From NCBI GenBank assembly GCA_902167325.1, contig LR632930.1, forward strand, positions 3,782,001 to 3,846,000: 64,000 nt of DNA, written 5' to 3'. The position numbers and the translations under genes are program-made. Shown here piece by piece: positions 62,630-64,000 of the stretch (position 1 is the first letter of the stretch; each line of letters begins with the position of its first letter). The stretch comes from Chitinophaga pinensis. GTDB taxonomy: Bacteria > Bacteroidota > Bacteroidia > Chitinophagales > Chitinophagaceae. Below the pieces are notes generated by a model, which ran no database searches, was not told the origin of the DNA, and saw nothing but the letters and a program-made list of their open reading frames with translations.

Positions 62630-62729
62630 TTACTAAAACATTGAAAATTCTAAACCTCAATGGACCGAAAATAAGGGGAGCGCACACGATAATCTTGCCA
62701 ATATTAATGTTTTAAAGAGTAGTAAACAT

Positions 62730-62897
62730 ATGAGTAGTATTATTCAAGGCATACTTATAACATTAGTTGGTACCTACCTTATTTATTGCGGAATTACCTT
62801 TAAGGCCAAAGCAGACTCAATTAGTAGTATAAAATCACGATTAATTATTACTGGTATTATTGGTTTCTTCACTGGGTTGTACTTAGTATTTACTTAA
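62730..62897 (+). CDS. Small membrane ORF, possibly the 3' remnant of a gene cut by the IS
   Basis: 55 residues with two hydrophobic segments ('IIQGILITLVGTYLIYCGI' and 'LIITGIIGFFTGLYLVF'), AT-rich like the immunity gene. The frame stays open upstream through the right end of the IS ('DNLANINVLKSSKH' before the Met), so it may be the end of a longer gene that the IS interrupted. Alternatively it is an independent small membrane protein. No family recognised. Confidence 0.4.
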   Translation: MSSIIQGILITLVGTYLIYCGITFKAKADSISSIKSRLIITGIIGFFTGLYLVFT

Positions 62898-63172
62898 TGT
62901 ATTATTAGTATTATAAATTAAAAAAGGTGTCAAAATTACAGGCACCTTATGTTTAATTCTAGATCATAGCAGTTCTCATTTTGGATTAAATAGATTTTCA
63001 TTCCCTAACTATTTTGTTCTCCGCTGATTATTCGTATCTTGATAGTAATTTTGGAACCTATACACCTATTTGGCATACCCGTTCCCTACTTAAACAAAAC
63101 AGTAACCTATAGAAATATTCATACAATCACAACGTGATAAACCAATGTTCGAGTAATCCACCAAACTTATGA
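62898..63172. other. AT-rich non-coding region
   Basis: Contains a weak hairpin (AAGGTGTC / GGCACCTT at 62924-62948, one mismatch, poor T-tract) and promoter-like sequence at 63013-63042. Nothing else could be supported. Confidence 0.5.
63013..63042 (+). promoter_or_regulatory. Putative promoter of the tandem secreted paralogues
   Basis: TTTG-N18-TATCTTGA: exact -33 half, two mismatches in TAnnTTTG. A second -7-like TAATTTTG lies at 63046-63053 without a spaced -33. Either would give a leader of 110-130 nt. Confidence 0.35.
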
Positions 63173-63607
63173 ATGATGAAACACCTTTTATTGTTAAAGG
63201 CTCTATGCCTTGTTATACCCTTTGCTGCCAGCGCCCAGTCTAAGATCAGATCCGGTCCGGATACGGTAGCTATCTCACAAACTGAATTTGTCATCCGCAA
63301 TAATACCCGCGATGTGAAAGGGTTCCTGTTCAATTCGGGGAACGGTAAAACTGCTTTCCGGAGAACCGGTAAAGCTGTACAGTTTACGGCCGGTACACAG
63401 GGTGCGCCTGTTGCGGGCACTACGGTTTATACGAATGCCGCATTTATAAGCAGCCATGTTAAAGCATGGCGCAACGGGTATTTACAACCCAATGCCGACC
63501 TCAATGGCATCCGCTTCAATCCCACCCTTGGTGCCATCACGTTCTACCCTGCATTAGCGCAGAACGACCGTATATACATCGAATCCATTTTTGCCACAGA
63601 AGATTAA
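63173..63607 (+). CDS. Small secreted protein, tandem paralogue 1
   Basis: 144 residues with a signal peptide ending in 'AASAQ' (the ATG at 63176 is an equally good start). The mature part is beta-rich: 'TEFVIRNNTRDVKGFLFNSGNGKTAFRRTGKAVQFTAG', then 'GIRFNPTLGAITFYPALAQNDRIYIESI'. The motif FNSGNGKTxFR is shared with the next gene. No known family recognised. It looks like a surface or periplasmic beta-barrel or sandwich domain. Confidence 0.7.
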   Translation: MMKHLLLLKALCLVIPFAASAQSKIRSGPDTVAISQTEFVIRNNTRDVKGFLFNSGNGKTAFRRTGKAVQFTAGTQGAPVAGTTVYTNAAFISSHVKAWRNGYLQPNADLNGIRFNPTLGAITFYPALAQNDRIYIESIFATED

Positions 63608-63616
63608 CCTTTAGAC

Positions 63617-64000
63617 ATGAAACTAAGATCCCTTTTATCCCTCTTGTTATTGACCACTGCGGTATCAGCGCAGAGCCTTCGTATGGAGCAGGACACGGTG
63701 CGTGTCAATAATGCCGAACTCGTTATCCGCAACTCCACCAGCCAGGTACCCGGCTACCTGTTCAATACCGGTAACGGTAAAACCCAATTCCGCAAGCTGG
63801 GTAAATCCATTGAGTTCCGTGCCGGAGAAGCAGGCTCACCTGCTGCGGGCGATTCCATTTATCAGTCTGCCTCACTTGCCAATTACTACGTGCGCGTTAC
63901 GCGCAACGGGCTCCTGCAATACCGTCATGTATCGCAGGGGATCGGTTTTGTGGAGTCGGAAGGGAAGATCATTTTCCGTCCGGCACTCGCGGCTAACGAT
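63617..64000 (+). CDS. Small secreted protein, tandem paralogue 2 (cut by the window end)
   Basis: The first 128 residues are visible. Signal peptide 'MKLRSLLSLLLLTTAVSAQ', then the same plan as the preceding gene: 'AELVIRNSTSQVPGYLFNTGNGKTQFRK', 'SIEFRAGEAGSPAAG', 'SLANYYVRVTRNGLLQ' and a closing 'IIFRPALAAND'. The gene starts 9 bp after its paralogue, so they are one transcription unit. The stop lies beyond the window. Confidence 0.75.
   Translation, partial: MKLRSLLSLLLLTTAVSAQSLRMEQDTVRVNNAELVIRNSTSQVPGYLFNTGNGKTQFRKLGKSIEFRAGEAGSPAAGDSIYQSASLANYYVRVTRNGLLQYRHVSQGIGFVESEGKIIFRPALAAND

Larger units (their letters stand above)
61479..62686 (+). mobile_element. IS3-family insertion sequence, probably inactive
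   Basis: About 1.2 kb with two overlapping transposase frames. Imperfect terminal inverted repeats of about 35 bp: the left end begins TGTAGACTCCCCC, and the right end, read inward, begins TGTGCGCTCCCC and shares TTCG and GGTT blocks further in (about 24 of 34 positions match). No target-site duplication is seen (GGTT on the left, CGAT on the right), so one end may have rearranged or the boundary may be off by a few bases. The orfA frame carries an amber codon before the frameshift site. Confidence 0.82.

Noticed and set aside
62634..62729. Reading frame through the right end of the IS as a real gene
   Set aside because: It runs through the terminal inverted repeat of the IS, so the part inside the element is probably chance; only the part beyond 62686 is discussed.

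Overview
The window looks like chromosome of a member of the Bacteroidota, most likely a Chitinophaga-like member of the Chitinophagaceae. Evidence seen in the sequence: a T9SS-type C-terminal sorting tail at the left edge, Bacteroidota-type promoters (TAnnTTTG, sometimes with an upstream TTTG), weak Shine-Dalgarno sequences, a carboxypeptidase-regulatory-domain/plug/barrel outer-membrane protein, a DUF5362-like protein and the large secreted RHS proteins typical of this phylum. The genus is inference.

Layout. 1-6.3 kb: end of a T9SS cargo gene, an HSL-type esterase, a secreted protein of unknown function, a small helical protein and a UvrA2-like ATPase. 6.4-12.7 kb: an RND efflux operon in which the inner-membrane pump and the outer-membrane factor are one 1513-residue protein. 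12.7-17.0 kb (minus strand): a lipoprotein, a small membrane protein, a UBP-type zinc-finger protein, a response regulator fused to a thioredoxin-reductase-like flavoprotein, and a cyclic-nucleotide-domain histidine kinase. 17.2 kb: a perfect 64-bp palindrome. 17.4-25.8 kb (minus strand): a seven-gene operon with adaptor, TolC-like factor, ABC ATPase, two FtsX/MacB-type permeases, an NtrC-type regulator and its kinase, preceded by a sigma-54-like promoter. 26.1-38.9 kb: mostly single genes, including small membrane proteins, a two-domain GT20 synthase/HAD phosphatase (probable glucosylglycerol-phosphate synthase-phosphatase), an acyl-CoA synthetase, a GNAT acetyltransferase, a DUF1349-like protein, an outer-membrane barrel protein and a fatty-acid desaturase.

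39.2-61.0 kb holds the most unusual locus: seven tightly packed co-directional genes. They encode a probable outer-membrane barrel protein, a secreted Ig-like protein, a lipoprotein, a 2455-residue protein with an SpvB/TcB-like start, a membrane-anchored protein, a 3014-residue secreted RHS protein with a C-terminal variable domain, and a small AT-rich gene in the immunity position. I read this as a secreted polymorphic-toxin system resembling a TcB/TcC cocoon, with its own envelope proteins. The locus has a strong predicted promoter overlapping a 17-bp direct repeat and ends in a clear terminator. It is followed by an XRE regulator, an IS3-family element whose orfA carries an in-frame amber codon, a small membrane ORF that may be a truncated remnant, and two tandem secreted paralogues, the second cut by the window end.

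No rRNA, tRNA or CRISPR array was recognised. Family names rest on motif recognition by eye; no database search was run.
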